Source: Erythroxylum novogranatense (lineage: Eukaryota; Streptophyta; Magnoliopsida; Malpighiales; Erythroxylaceae). Taken from it: a stretch of 64,000 bases of DNA. The DNA lies in assembly GCA_029891385.1 (NCBI GenBank), contig CM057228.1, forward strand, positions 19,244,309 through 19,308,308. The letters run 5' to 3'. Positions 10,780-22,639 of the stretch are shown here, piece by piece. The first letter of the stretch is position 1; each line of letters opens with the position of its first letter. A program made the position numbers and the translations under genes. The notes beneath the pieces were generated by a model. That model was not told the DNA's origin and ran no database searches. It saw nothing but the letters and a program-made list of their open reading frames with translations.

Positions 10780-13700
10780 GTTTTAGATACCAGATGTGGT
10801 TCTCACATTTGCAACAATGTGTAGGTACTGACAGACAGTAGAGCGTTGAGAAAAGGCGAAGTGGACTTACAAGTCAGTAATAGAGCAAGAGTTGCTGTAA
10901 TAACTATTGGAACTTATAGTTTAGCTTTGCTTTTTGATCATGTACTTGAACTAAATAATTGTTATTATGTTCCTGTCATCACAAGAAACATTATTTCTAT
11001 TCCATATTTGGACATGAATGGATTTGTTTTCAATATTAAGAATAATAGTTATTCTTTTTATAAAGATGACATTTATTATGGATCCGATATGCTTACAAAT
11101 GGTTTGTATGAATTAGATCTTAAAAGACCAATTCTTCAAATAAATAGCAAGAAAAGGAGATTAAGTGATCAAAATCCTTCTTATTTATGGCATTGTAGGT
11201 AAGGTCATATTAATGAAACAAGAATCACAAAATTATATAAAGAAGGATATTTAGATCCTTTCGATTATGAATCATAAGAAACTTGTGAATCTTGTTTAAA
11301 GGGTAAAATGACCAAACCTCCCTTTAGTGGAAAGGGACAACGTGCTAATGAGTTATTAGAGCTTATACATTCAGATGTATGTGCCCCTATGTCTACTCAA
11401 ACTAAAGGTGGATTTTCATATTTAATAACATTTACAGATGACCATTCAAGATATGGTTATGTGTATTTAATGAAATACAAATCTGAAGCCTTTGAAAAGT
11501 TCAAAGAATTTAGACTTGAAGTAGAGAAACAAACTAGTAAGAGTATTAAGTCACTTAGATTTGATCGAGGTGTTGAATACTTAGACCATGAGTTTCTTAG
11601 TTTCTTAAAAGAAAATGGAATTCTCTCACAATAGACTTCGCCTGGAACTCCACAACATAATGGAGTTTTTGAAAGGAAAAACCGTACTTTATTAGATATG
11701 ATACGTTCTATGATGAATTATGCAGTTCTCCCAGTTTCATTATGGGGTTATGCTCTTAACACTGCTACTTACCTATTAAACAAAGTTCCATCTAAAACCA
11801 TTGACAAGACCCCATATGAGATATGGATTGGTAAAAGATCAAGGTTGTCACACTTAAAAATTTGGGGATGTGATGTTTACGTGAAGGATGAAATGTCTGA
11901 TAAGCTTGAAGTTAAATCAGATAAATGCATGTTTGTGGGTTATCTAAAAGAAAGTTTTAGATATCAATTTTATCATCCTCTTGAGCAAAAGGTGTTTGTC
12001 TCAAGACATGTTATATTTTTGTAAAGAGAATTTATTCTCAAAGAAAGTTGTGAGAGTGATGTGGAACTTAGAGAAGTTCTAATACTACAAACACACATTC
12101 AAATGGAACAAGAATCACAAATTGATACATTAAATGTCCAATCAATGGTTCAAGAAACACATAGTCTGCAATGGTCTGGAGGGGTACATCATCCTCCTGT
12201 TAGATTATATCTACGCATTGAAAAAGGAAGTGATGATGCTTCAATTTTGAATGATGAACCTATTGATTTTAAGGAAGCAATGTCAAACATCAATTCTTTA
12301 AAATGGCAAGAAGCCATGAAATCCGAAATAGAATCCATGTACACTAACCAAGTATGGTCTTTGGTGGATGCACCTGAAGGTACAGTACCTATTGGAAATG
12401 AATTTTTAAGAGAAAAACTGATATGGATGGAAATGTACATATGTACAAAGCAAGGTTAATGGCGAAAGGTTACAGCAAAAACAAAGAATTGATTTTGATG
12501 AAACTTTTTCACCAGTAGCAATGCTTAAATCTATAAGGATTTTGTTGACTATAGGAGCATATCATGATTATGAAATTTGATAAATGGATCAAGCAGCATT
12601 TCTCAATGGAAATTTGCAAGAGGATGTGTATATGACACAACCTGAGGGTTTTGAATCCAAATAATTTCATAATCAAGTATACAAGTTGCAAAGGTCCATA
12701 TATGGACTGAAGCAAGCGTCAAGGAGTTGGAACATCTGTTTTGATGAAACAATCAAAGAATTTGGTTTTCTAAAAAATGTGGATGAACCTTGTGTTTACA
12801 AGAAGGTAAGTGGGGGTGGAGTCATTTTCTTAGTGCTTTATGTGGATGACATATCGCTCATTGGAAATGATATTTCAATGCTCCAGTTTGTTAAGATATG
12901 GTTATCTAAGAATTTTTCCATGAAAGATATAGGAGAAGCAACTTATATACTAGGTATAAAGATTTATTGAGATAGATTAAAGAGGTTGCTTGGTTTATCC
13001 CAACCCTCGTACATAGAAAAAGTGTTAAAACGGTTTAGCGTGAAAAATTCCAAAAGGGGATTTTTACCTACATCGCTTGGGATTTCTCTGTCCAAGAGCA
13101 TGTGTCCTAAGACACAAAAAGAAAGAATAGAATGAATGGTGTTTCATATGCTTCAACTATTGGATCGATCATATATGCGATGCTATGTACAAGACCAGAT
13201 ACTGCTTATGCTTTGAGCATAACAAGCAAATATCAAGCTAATCTCGGTGAGGTCATTGGATGGCTGTGAAAAACATCTTGAAGTACTTGAGAAGGATTAA
13301 AGATATTTTTATGGTCTATGGAGGAACTGAGTTGAGAGTTCAGGATTATTCAAATGCTAGTTTCCAATCTGATCAAGATGATAGCAGATCACAGTCAGGA
13401 TATATTTTTACTTTTTGTGGTAGAGCAGTTAGTTGAAAAAGTTCCAAACAACTAACTATCATAGATTCAACAACTGAAGCTGAGTATATTGCAGTTTCTG
13501 AGGTAGTGAAGGAAGTAGTTTGGATCAAGAAGTTCATTACTAAACTTGAAGTGGTTCCTAGCATTGTTGATCCGATAGTAGAGTACTACGACAACAATTA
13601 TGCTATTGCACAAACGAAGGAACCGAGATCTCATCAGCGATCCAAATATGTACTCAGGAAATTTCATCCGATCTGAGAGATAGTGGAACGAAAGGACATC

Positions 13701-13800
13701 CAGATATAGCGAGTTCCCACTGAAGAGAATCTTGCAAATCTTCTCACTAAGTCGTTATCTCAAAAGAGACATGATAGACATATAGATGGCTATGGTATTC
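10780..13800 (+). pseudogene. Copia pol: protease, integrase, reverse transcriptase, RNase H
   Basis: The domain order is typical of Ty1/copia. Protease: the active site at 10786-10794 reads Asp-Thr-Arg instead of Asp-Thr-Gly, followed by a stop. GAG-pre-integrase: LELNNCYYVPVITRNIISI then LWHCR*GHI. Integrase (11308-12024): LIHSDVC, TFTDDHSRYGYVYL, SLRFDRGVEY and QHNGVFERKNRT, so the three acidic positions are visible, with a stop at 11632. Reverse transcriptase (about 12250-12970): WQEAMKSEIESM, frameshift near 12455, AAFLNGNLQEDVYM, SIYGLKQASRSW and intact YVDD at 12839-12850. RNase H (about 13200-13700): STTEAEYIAVSE and HQRSKYV. I counted more than ten stops or frameshifts. Confidence 0.92.
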
Positions 13801-13827
13801 GATACATTGGTAATTGACTTTAATGCA

Positions 13828-13837
13828 AGTGGGAGAT
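13828..13837 (+). promoter_or_regulatory. Polypurine tract of the copia element
   Basis: AGTGGGAGAT directly precedes the 3' LTR, the expected place for plus-strand priming. The same word recurs before the related LTR at about 40084. Confidence 0.75.
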
Positions 13838-15354
13838 TGTTGGTTTATGCCCTTGTAACCAATTTTGGTTGTATATTTAATTGTATAAAATTTGTTTTAT
13901 TCAATAAAATACATTCTTTATCTTTGTGTATTTTTAATTATTTAATTATTAATCATAAAGATAAAATTCTTGAAATAATTGTTATGCAATCAGAAATTAT
14001 AATGTGATTATAATTATGAGATTCAAATTGCATTTTGTATTATTCCTAAAATGTTCCTAATCATAGTTTCATTAAGATGTGGTATTGATAAAATGGTTAA
14101 ACTAACACATATTTGTTTCTTTCTTATGAAGAAAGCAATCGATCTTATATATTAAAGTATGGAGATACTTAAACAAACATGTGGGTGCTTATTAGAGAAT
14201 AAGTTCACTGAACTGACCCAATTATAATAATCTCGAAAGGAACATTACTTGTGTGTCTGTAGATTATCTCATTATGATGGTTGTATAATTAATCCTTAAA
14301 GTTGAGATTATTAAAGTTATCTCATGTAGGAATTACTATGTTTTGATGCTACTTATATTTTATTCTTAGAATAGTCCAATTCGGTAGTTATTGGATATAC
14401 TATGAACTATGTGGAAATAATTGAGTAAATTAATAAAGAATTCATTATCCTAAAGTAATTAAAAAGAATGTTCTATTGTTCTTAATTAGTAATGGTTTTG
14501 GGAATCTCTAGCGAGTAAATTAAAATTTGGAAAAGTTATTTTCAAATATCAATTACAAATTATTTACTAATTAGCAAGAACAAATACGATTGGATTATTT
14601 AGAATAGACACAAATTCTATACTCTAATTCCAATTAGAACATTAGATAACAAAATGATTAATTTATATAAGATGACCAACATAGGCAGTTAAGTCAAACC
14701 ACTTTGACATTTTTAATATTTGGTGGTCATGACATATTGATAAACATCAATCATGATCTATGATTATAAATTGTTTAATTAGGAATTAAAGATAAATTAA
14801 AAGAAGTTTTAATTTATCGATTCTAATTATGAATTAGAATTAGAATTTATAATCATGACCAACATATTAGAAACCTAATGGGTCGCATATAAAAGGTCTA
14901 TAAAGGAGAAAGTGAAATTTGAATTAAGTTGGATTTAATTGAGAAGTTTTAGAGATCTTATAAGGATTAATTAATAATTACAATTAAAGTTTGACTTTAG
15001 TTGTAATTTTAATAAAATCCAAGGATATGAAAAATAAGATTTTTTATATAAAAGGAAAAATTAGAGAAAAAAAAAGGGAGCTAGCACTTCTTACAATTTT
15101 TCCTCTCAAATTCAATTTGAGCTTTTTCTGAATAGATCTGTGGATATCATTAGAAGCCAGACAATTGAACGGCTCGTGGAATTGACAATTTCAAAGAAAA
15201 AGGAAATTGTAACAAAAAATCAGAACAGGTTAGTATAGCTTTGTCAATTTCTTGTTTTATGTTTCTAATTTAATTCTGTTAAAGTTGATTCTATGAAAAA
15301 AAGTTATATTATTTCCGCTGCGTTAAGATTTGATCTTGCGTAATTTTTCCAACA
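13838..15354 (+). repeat. 3' LTR of the copia element
   Basis: It begins TGTTGG, ends CCAACA and aligns with 6685-8227 with scattered substitutions and small indels (1,517 against 1,543 bp). Confidence 0.92.
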
Positions 15355-15359
15355 CACAC
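15355..15359 (+). repeat. Target-site duplication of the copia element, right copy
   Basis: CACAC, identical to 6680-6684. Confidence 0.9.
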
Positions 15360-15595
15360 AACACCCTCCTTTACTTGCTTCATAATTCGGCCATAAGTGT
15401 TGTCCAGTGAAGCTGCTAGTTTGATTTGCTCCAACATGTCCGATTCCACTCGAGTCATCGCATACAAGGCTATAAAGGCTTCATTTCTACTCAATGCATC
15501 CACCATATTGTTATATCTCCCCGGGTTGTATTGCTATACAAAATCATATTCGATAAGAAACTCCTACCGCGGGGCTTGTATAACTCACTATTGAT
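15355..15595 (-). pseudogene. Gypsy RNase H end / connection to integrase
   Basis: The minus strand reads EFLIEYDFV, QYNPGRYNNMVDALSRN, then an open frame through ALYAMTRVESDML to KEGVVCV at the copia boundary. The block before it corresponds to the conserved 'LLGYDFEI.YKPG..N.VADALSR' at the end of gypsy RNase H. One stop (Val-stop-Gln) is present. The reading continues at 6680 with EGLLMIKNN after a one-base shift, so this is the piece displaced by the copia insertion. Confidence 0.85.
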
Positions 15596-15599
15596 ACAA

Positions 15600-16360
15600 A
15601 GGATACAAAACTCCAACTTTTACATTACTCACAATTACTCCCTAACAAAAAGGGTCTTACAATGTTTAAGCCAATAGTTGCCATCCACTAGATTAGTGCT
15701 CATGACAAATTGAAAACGTCCTTCTGTAGTGTACCTAGAAAACGTATTTGGGTCGATCTTCTTTATTGTCGCTTCTGTCCTGTCGAGAATAATTGGAAGA
15801 GGAAATGAACAAGATTCTCGTGAAATATATAGTGTAGGATAAATGTGGAGGGGAAAATAGTTTCCTTTCTCCATTATCCACTGTGTTTGTTGTGTCATCG
15901 TCATCATGTCTTGTGCGTTGAAATTACTTGGCTCTAAACGAATATACGTAGGAAAAATCCAAAACCAGTATCGTCCTCTGGCTACATGGGAATGGTGGGG
16001 ACTTTGGATACGAACATCGATTGGTATTGTGATAACTGATAACTATAGTTGAAAACAATTGCATGACACAAGCTTCATTGAATGAGGATACAAGCGCAAA
16101 TTTCCAAGAAGGAATTGCTCAATTAAGAAAGCTAACCTTTTCATTTTGTTGTCTACCGACGAGCCACATATTTTCGAAGTGACAGAAAGCGATATACTTG
16201 GACAATTCTATTCAAAGAAAACAAACGTACTGCTGATATTTATTTTACGATAACTAGAACTTACCAAGCAACGATTGTAGCTGGAGATGCATTACTTTTG
16301 TAATACACACATTAGTATAAGTAATTAGGAATTAAGAACCATTGTAGTATTGGCTTATCT
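15600..16360 (-). other. Unassigned interval with a 90-codon minus ORF
   Basis: The minus ORF at 15635-15907 has a balanced composition (for example DRTEATIKKIDPNTFSRY) and can be read further upstream to about 16020, but I do not recognise a family. It lies where gypsy reverse transcriptase should be if the element were complete, yet no reverse transcriptase motif (such as the YXDD region) is visible. It may be another truncated element or host sequence. Confidence 0.3.
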
Positions 16361-16659
16361 ACCACAATCAATTGATTGATTGTACATTTTATGACATAAT
16401 TAACTAAAAATATTCTTTATTTTTATATATCTATACAAGATTTGTATGATAAAATCCACGGGATGACATATAAGATAAAATTCACGAGATAAATTTATTT
16501 TTAGATAAAATTATGATAAGATCATAATTATCAAATTTATATTATATTAATATATTTTTAAATTATTTTAGTTCTTACTTTATTAAGAATAGATATTAAT
16601 AGATTGAAAAGACTATCACATGTTTTTTTGCCTTATAAAAGAAGTAGTTAATCTCATAA

Positions 16660-16765
16660 CAACATCAACAACAACTAAGTGAAAGTCTTACTGATACACG
16701 TGGTCTGATAAGGTTCAGTAATACACAGCTTTATATCTAATGGTAGAGAGGTTGTTTTCGATAAA
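16660..16765 (-). repeat. SINE-like remnant (Au-SINE type), antisense
   Basis: CAA-rich sequence is followed by aagtgaaagtctt, a ttcagtaatacacagcttta block and ggtagagaggttgttttcgata. This is the reverse complement of the tRNA-related body and TTG-rich tail of Au-type plant SINEs, recalled from memory. A second diverged copy lies at 19828-19950. Confidence 0.5.
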
Positions 16766-17209
16766 TCAACATGAAAAATATATAATTAAATAATAATTAA
16801 AATAGACATAAAATAACAGGATAATAATAAAAACAAAAGATACATATAAATAAAAATATATATAGTTAATATAATAGATATAGTACAAGGTAAATAATAC
16901 AAATAAATGATAAAATAAGTAAATAAATATTCAAACAAGAAAAGACAAGAAAATATTTAGGTTAAGTAAAGAAATATTTAGACTGAATAACTAAGAGGGA
17001 AGTACTACATATTAAATGTTTAGGCTAAGAAATGAGACTCGAAAGAAAATGTTAAAAAGACATATGAGAAAGAGAAGGATCTCTCTATATAAGATCCTTT
17101 ATATATATCTTAGTAGCAAAATTTTCTATTGAGGGTCATGTCCTCCATAAATTCTAGGTCATATCATTCTTGATCACATTCTCCTTATGCTTCTTAGGCC
17201 TTTCATTTT

Positions 17210-17765
17210 TTTTTCTTACAGTTTCTAAGTACAATTTACTCTTATCTTCTCATTATAGCATCAGAGTGCCTCTTCTTAACATGTCTAAATCACCTAAGCC
17301 TTATCTCTTTTAATTTTTCATTAATATTAGCCAATTTAATTTTTCTCTTACCATTATATTCCTGACCTGATACATGTCCAACAAAGCATTTTCGTCTCTG
17401 TCAACATTAGCTTATGATTGTACACCTATTTGATAGGCTAACACTCCACCCTATGGAGCATAGCCTTCCTAATCAATAAACGCTATAACTTACCTTTGAG
17501 CTTGAGTGGTATCTTGTCACATATAACTCCTCATGCACTTCTCCATTTAAGTTACCCTGATTTGATACGATGAACTATGTCTTCATTGATCTCTCTATTG
17601 CTTTAGATGATAGATCCTAGATACTTAAAACACTCTTTTTGTTATATAAATTCTGAATCAATCATTACCTCCATATTAGAAGTCACTTTATGGATTGAAA
17701 AGTTACATTTTAAGTACTCAAGTCTTAGTCTTACTCGATTTAAAACCCTTTAACTCAAATGTTTC
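17210..17765 (-). pseudogene. LINE reverse-transcriptase C-terminal remnant
   Basis: On the minus strand, across several frame changes, I read FELKGFKSSKTKT, VFKYLGSI-like sequence, a YQIRVT*MEKCMRS block, GGVLAYQ-like sequence and finally RLRWFRHVKKRHSDAIMRR. The order and the last block match the C-terminus of plant LINE-type reverse transcriptases ('LRLSRTKTEYL', 'FKYLGSIIQ', 'HRI..GWMKWR', 'LYGAECW', 'ARLRWFGHVKRR'). Stops are numerous. It lies within the LTR relic. Confidence 0.75.
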
Positions 17766-18848
17766 CCTTCGACTCTAACGTATCCTTTAAATAAATATGT
17801 GAGTACTTGCTAGAGAAAAAATTCACTAAACTAACCCAACATGAGAATTCTATATGGAACATTACTTATGTATATATCTTATTGTAAAGGTTGTATAAGT
17901 GATTATTTAATTTGAGATCTCTAAAATATCTTATATAGGATTGTTATAATTTGATAATACTTATAACATATCATAGTCAAAAGGAACTCAATTTGTAATT
18001 ATTAGGTATGACATGAATTATATAAAGATGGTTAAGTGATCAATATAAGATTCATCACCCAAAGGTAACTAAGGAGGATGTTCTAATATTGTTGATTAGC
18101 ATTGATTTAAGAAATTTTAGTCAAGGTGGAATGATAAAATAAAATTCAAACATTGTAAAAAATGAGTTAATAATGTTGGAAAACTAATATAATTGGATTC
18201 AAATAAAATAGACACTAATTCGTACTCTATATGTAATTAAAATATTATATGTTGAAAATATTGAATTATACAAAAAATCTCAATCAAAACTAATTTGACA
18301 TTGTTAATATTTAGATAGTTATAATATGTTGCAATATGTTAATCTTGATCTATAGATATAATTTATAAAATTAGAAAATTAAAGATAAATTAAATGAGAT
18401 TATTTTATATATTCTTAAATAAAATTTATGATTATAAATTATATAAATTTTAATACATTTAGGAATTTAATAGATCGCATACTAATAAAATTTGACCAGA
18501 GAAAACGTAATTTAATCAAGTTAGATTTAATTGTAAAATTTGAAAAAAAGGATAAAGTATAAGATATTTAGAAATAACAATCAATATTAGATATTGAATT
18601 TTATTTATACCCCCATTGAATTCAAAATTTGTTTTAAATTTAAATTAAAATTATATTTGGAATAGAATTTTCATTTATTTGGGAAATAATTGTTTAATCT
18701 AATTTAATTATCCAAAGAGTTGGAAATATTATCTTAACTAGGATCAAACAAGGATTGATATTGTCATGCATATGATATGATTATATGATTATATTGAATT
18801 GTAATTAGTATGTATGTTTGAAGTATTTTATATGCATGTTGAATTGTA

Positions 18849-18867
18849 TACACGCACACACACACAA
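18849..18867. repeat. (AC)n microsatellite
   Basis: Short cacaca run within AT-rich DNA. Confidence 0.9.
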
Positions 18868-19157
18868 ATTAAATTATACATATAATTTATCTTTGATAAG
18901 ACCATTCAAAATTAATATCTCATTAAAATATTAAGTATATGTTTATAACATGATTATTGTCTTTCCATTTTCTAGAAAAGTATTTTGACTTTCATTGTTA
19001 TAAGAATAAATAAGAGTTTTGTTTATTATTGGGTCTGTTAAGAAATTCAAGATCACTTTAACCCGAATATATTGACTTATAATAATAGGTTCTATTTAAT
19101 TAAAATGTGATTTAGATAAACAAACTCGTAATCATTTAAACTTGGATACATGATTAA

Positions 19158-19217
19158 TGTGTGTGTGTGTGTGTGTGTATGTGTGTGTGTGTATGATTAT
19201 GTGTGTGTTTGTGTGTT
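19158..19217. repeat. (GT)n microsatellite, interrupted
   Basis: About 60 bases of GT/TG repeats broken by AT steps. It creates a spurious His-Thr-rich ORF on the minus strand. Confidence 0.95.
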
Positions 19218-19827
19218 TTGGTAAATAATTATCACTTCTAGGAGTCAAATTATATGTGATTGATAAAGATGATATCCTATCTAATTTAACTTTAGTTAGT
19301 TTATTGAATAAACTCAAGATCAATAGTAAGAGTAGCCAAATATATTAATTATTCTAAAGTATTAGTGAGGATTATTATTTCAAATAAAATAATAAGAGTA
19401 ACTAAAGATATGATTAAAGATCTAATCTTATTTGGTTATTATGATATATATCCTATTACTTGCTTTCTTTACATTTATTTTGTTTTGAGTAGAAATTATC
19501 TTTGATTAGTAAAGTTAATATTAAGTATTACTGAACCAAATTTCTTAGACATATGTTAAGTTTGAAATGAGTTCTCAAAGTTAGAAATAAAAGTTAGTAT
19601 GTCTACTATGCAATCTTGATATTAATTCTGTAATTTTTCCGATAAAGTCTAAGAGATATTTCAATATCATATAGATAAAAAAATAGTGATATTTTAGAAT
19701 TGACTAATATTTCATAAACTTTAAAGGTACCATGTAAATGGATGTCAACACCTTAATAGTACAATATAAATAGTTGCATAAAGTAAAGATGAAAGGTATG
19801 TTACCCTTAGAAGAATTGTTCCACTTA

Positions 19828-19950
19828 ATTTAACAACAACAATCTAGTGAAAATCTTGTTGATATATAAGATCGTGAGAGGTCCAAGAGTATGTAGTTTT
19901 ATACTAATTGGTAAAGAGACTATTTCGATAGACTCATATGAAAAATATAA
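19828..19950 (-). repeat. Second SINE-like remnant, antisense
   Basis: Aacaacaacaatctagtgaaaatctt, then a gtccaagagtatgtagtttta block and ggtaaagagactatttcgatag. It matches the 16660-16765 copy in order and spacing with many substitutions. Confidence 0.5.
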
Positions 19951-20330
19951 AATAATTGTTCCACTTAATTTAACCAGCTAGAAGCATAAATTAGGATTGT
20001 AATTATAAGCATTTGTTGATAATAATTGTCATTAAAAGAAGATAATTGCATAATATTTCTTGCCAATACTATATATGATAGAGATAATATATATTTCTAA
20101 TTAATACTTTTAGGTACATGATACTAAATTTTAATTGAATATCACAACAATTTTTATAGCATGATAAGAAATAAATTATTAAGTAAAAATAGTTAATCCA
20201 AGTTTATATAAATAGTTTATATGTGTTTGAATAAGAATGACTTATGCTTAACATAAGTGACAAAATTTAAAGTCAAATAACGAAGACTATCTTTTATGTC
20301 ACATTGTTTAAATCCACATAATATATATAT

Positions 20331-21305
20331 AACTAAGCATTACATCCTTGAATCATTAACTCGACTCCTTTAGAGTCTTATAATTCCATATTTTATATGT
20401 AATTTTACTAATTGATTTGGATGGAATTATGAAAGGTTAGTTGTTATTTAAGGTATAGCCATAGAAGAAATAAATATTGCATGACATAATATCACATATT
20501 GTAAATTTCCCCTCATATAAATTTATATGGTAATGAAATTTAGTTATGGAGACATTTACTAGAGTCTCATTCCTATAGATATTTAAAAAATTAATATAAG
20601 AGTCAATACATCAATCTTATCAAAGTGTTTTAGAATTCTATACGTCGCCTAATTTGTACTTGATTTAAATACTTTGAACTTTAAACTTTAAATTTTAATT
20701 ATTATTTCATTTAATACACATTACCTTATCATAAGTCATTAGTATTAAATGTTCATCCTTTATTATTATTACATCTTATATACTATATGTATAAGATTTA
20801 ATAATTTACTATTATAATTTTCCTTTATCTAAATGTTGGTTTGTTCATCTTTCAACCTAACAAGTTCTATATGATTTATAATCAAAGGATATATATATAT
20901 ATATATAGGTCATGTGTATTAATGAAATAATAATTTAAAATTTAAAAGTTCAAAGTTTAAAGTATTTAAATCTAAATACAAATTAGGCATATAGAATTTT
21001 AAAACACTTTGATAAGATGGATGTTGTGACTCTTATATTAATTTTTTAATGTCTACAAGGAATGAGATTTCTAGCAAATGTCTCCGTAACTAAATTTCAT
21101 TACAATATAAATTTATGAGGAGGAAATTTACAATATGTGATATTATGTTATGTAATATTTATTTCTTCTATGGCTATATCTTAAATAACAACTAACCTTG
21201 TCATAGTTCTATCCAAATTAATTAGTAAGATTACATATAAGATATGGAATTATAAGACTCTAAAGGAGTCCAAGTTAATGATTTAAGGATGTGATGCTTA
21301 ATTAA
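20331..21305. repeat. Foldback element: 390-bp inverted arms around a 190-bp spacer
   Basis: Left arm 20331-20720 and right arm 20911-21305 are reverse complements over nearly their whole length, for example ccttgaatcattaactcg with the complement of ccaagttaatgatttaagg, and actcctttagagtcttataa in the left with its complement in the right. The arms differ by scattered substitutions (about 85-90% identical by eye). The spacer ends in (TA)n. No ORF is present. It looks like a foldback MITE or hairpin locus, and a transcript through it would form a long double-stranded RNA. No clear target duplication was found. Confidence 0.85.
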
Positions 21306-21331
21306 AGTATATATCTTACAATTTTATAAAT

Positions 21332-21341
21332 AAATTAGATA
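21332..21341 (+). repeat. Target-site duplication of the outer Pack-MULE, left copy
   Basis: AAATTAGATA, identical to 39110-39119. Nine to ten bases is the size expected for MULE insertions. Confidence 0.85.
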
Positions 21342-21641
21342 GGTAAAAGGGTCACTTTTGACCCTAACATTTGCACCAATCGATAATTTTAACCCTAACA
21401 TTTCAGAGAGAAACAATTATAACCCTAACATTTAGAAAATTTTAAATTTTGACCTTATTCTAACGAAAAATTTAACCTCCTCAGTTAAGTGACCCCATAT
21501 GCCAAGTCATTTGTTGATGTAACAATGTGAGACCTAATTTTTAAATAAAATTTATAAAAATTTAAATTTATTATTTAGTGTGGGACCCACCCTTTAATTA
21601 AACCTTAACCCTAATTTACACATGTAAATAAAATAAGGGAA
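21342..21641 (+). repeat. Outer unit, left terminal inverted repeat
   Basis: It is inverted relative to 38866-39109. It is ended by the inserted 974-bp element at 21642. The arms are clearly related but strongly diverged, with indels. Confidence 0.75.
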
Positions 21642-22615
21642 CACTGTTTTGAATTTCGTACCGTACCGTACCGGATCAAAACTGGTACGGTATATTAAGT
21701 TTGGATACCGACTTTAAATATCAATCGGTATCAGCCGGTTTTGGTTGTATCGGCCGATATCGGCCGATATTCAAAATATTAGTCAAATACCAACCGGTAC
21801 TAGAAATTTTAAAAATTTGGGAGACTTTTTTGCAAAATTTTCAAAATTCCCCTCCCTTCCTTCTACCTCTCCTTCCCATTTTTTCAAAATTTTAAAATAA
21901 TAATAAATTTTTATTACTAATAATAATTATAAATTAAATAAAACTTAAAATAAATTAATTTTATTTTATTACTAATAAATTATTTTTATTTAAATTTATT
22001 TTAATATTTTATGATATTTATTAATAAAGTATTAATAAAAATATTTTATTTTAAAATAAATAATTTAAATTTTATTATTTATAAACTAATATTTGTTTTA
22101 TATATTTTAATTATTAAATCAAAATTTATTTGAAATTTATATATTTTAAAATAAATTTTAAATTTAATTATATTTATGAATAATTATTAAATTAATTTGT
22201 CTATTAAATTAAAATTGTGATTATGTCTAATTAAATATAAAATGAAATGAAATATGAAAAAAAACAACAATTTTAAAAATAATTCAAAATTTTGATAAAA
22301 TAAAAATAATTCAAAATTCAAAATTTTGAATTATTTTCATTATTTTACAATAAATTATTATATTTAGATAATTGTTATATATAGATATATATTTTCTATA
22401 GATAATTATTATATATAGAAATAATTAAAATATAAACTAAAATTTTACAACCGTATAATATGACAATAAATTATTTTATAATTTAAAAAAAATTATGGAC
22501 TATTTTATAAATTTAAAAAATTATTCAAAACGATACTCGATAACAACCAATATTGATACAATATCGTACCAAAATTCAATCCGGTATTAAGTTCAATACG
22601 ATATTCGTAACATTG
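21642..22615. mobile_element. 974-bp non-autonomous DNA transposon in the left end of the outer unit
   Basis: The ends are imperfect inverted repeats: cactgttttgaatttcgtac on the left, and on the right, reversed, caatgttacgaatatcgtat. Both ends are followed by ccggt/accgg-rich sequence such as tcggccgatatcggccgat. The core is extremely AT-rich and has no ORF. It is absent from the matching right arm, so it came later. The family (possibly hAT) is uncertain because no clean target duplication is visible. Confidence 0.65.
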
Positions 22616-22639
22616 CAAAGAAACTGCTGCGTTTTGTTT

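Larger units (their letters stand above)
6685..15354 (+). mobile_element. Complete but inactivated Ty1/copia retrotransposon (8,670 bp)
   Basis: The order is 5' LTR 6685-8227, primer binding site 8229-8240, a long leader, gag, pol (protease, integrase, reverse transcriptase, RNase H), polypurine tract 13828-13837 and 3' LTR 13838-15354, flanked by CACAC duplications. The LTRs are about 1.5 kb and the total about 8.7 kb, the size class of Angela/TAR-type elements; that lineage is an inference. Every coding block carries stops or frameshifts, so it cannot move by itself. The two LTRs differ by roughly 6% in the first 200 bases by eye, so the insertion is not recent. It sits in the pol gene of a minus-strand gypsy chromovirus. 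Confidence 0.93.
5002..15600 (-). mobile_element. Ty3/gypsy chromovirus, truncated and split by two insertions
   Basis: Read on the minus strand, 15590 to 15355 encodes the end of RNase H (ADALSR-type motif). After skipping 15354-6685, 6680 to about 5682 encodes the HHCC zinc finger, integrase core and C-terminal integrase. After skipping 5681-5385, 5384 to about 5025 completes pol with a chromodomain. The skipped pieces are a complete copia element and a plastid DNA fragment, both later insertions. gag, protease and most of reverse transcriptase are missing above about 15600. Stops and frameshifts are frequent. A chromodomain after integrase places it in the chromovirus clade of Ty3/gypsy. 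Confidence 0.85.
16362..18760 (+). repeat. LTR relic of the same copia family, split by other insertions
   Basis: 16362-16560 resembles the beginning of the copia LTR family (ttgtacattttatgacat..attaac), and 17785-18680 resembles its middle: gagaattctatatggaacattact, the gttgtataagtgatt block and the aggatgttctaatattgttgatt block each have a counterpart in 6685-8227 and in 40084-41290. About 1.2 kb of LINE and SINE-like sequence separates the halves. It is more diverged than the two LTRs of the complete element. Confidence 0.7.
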
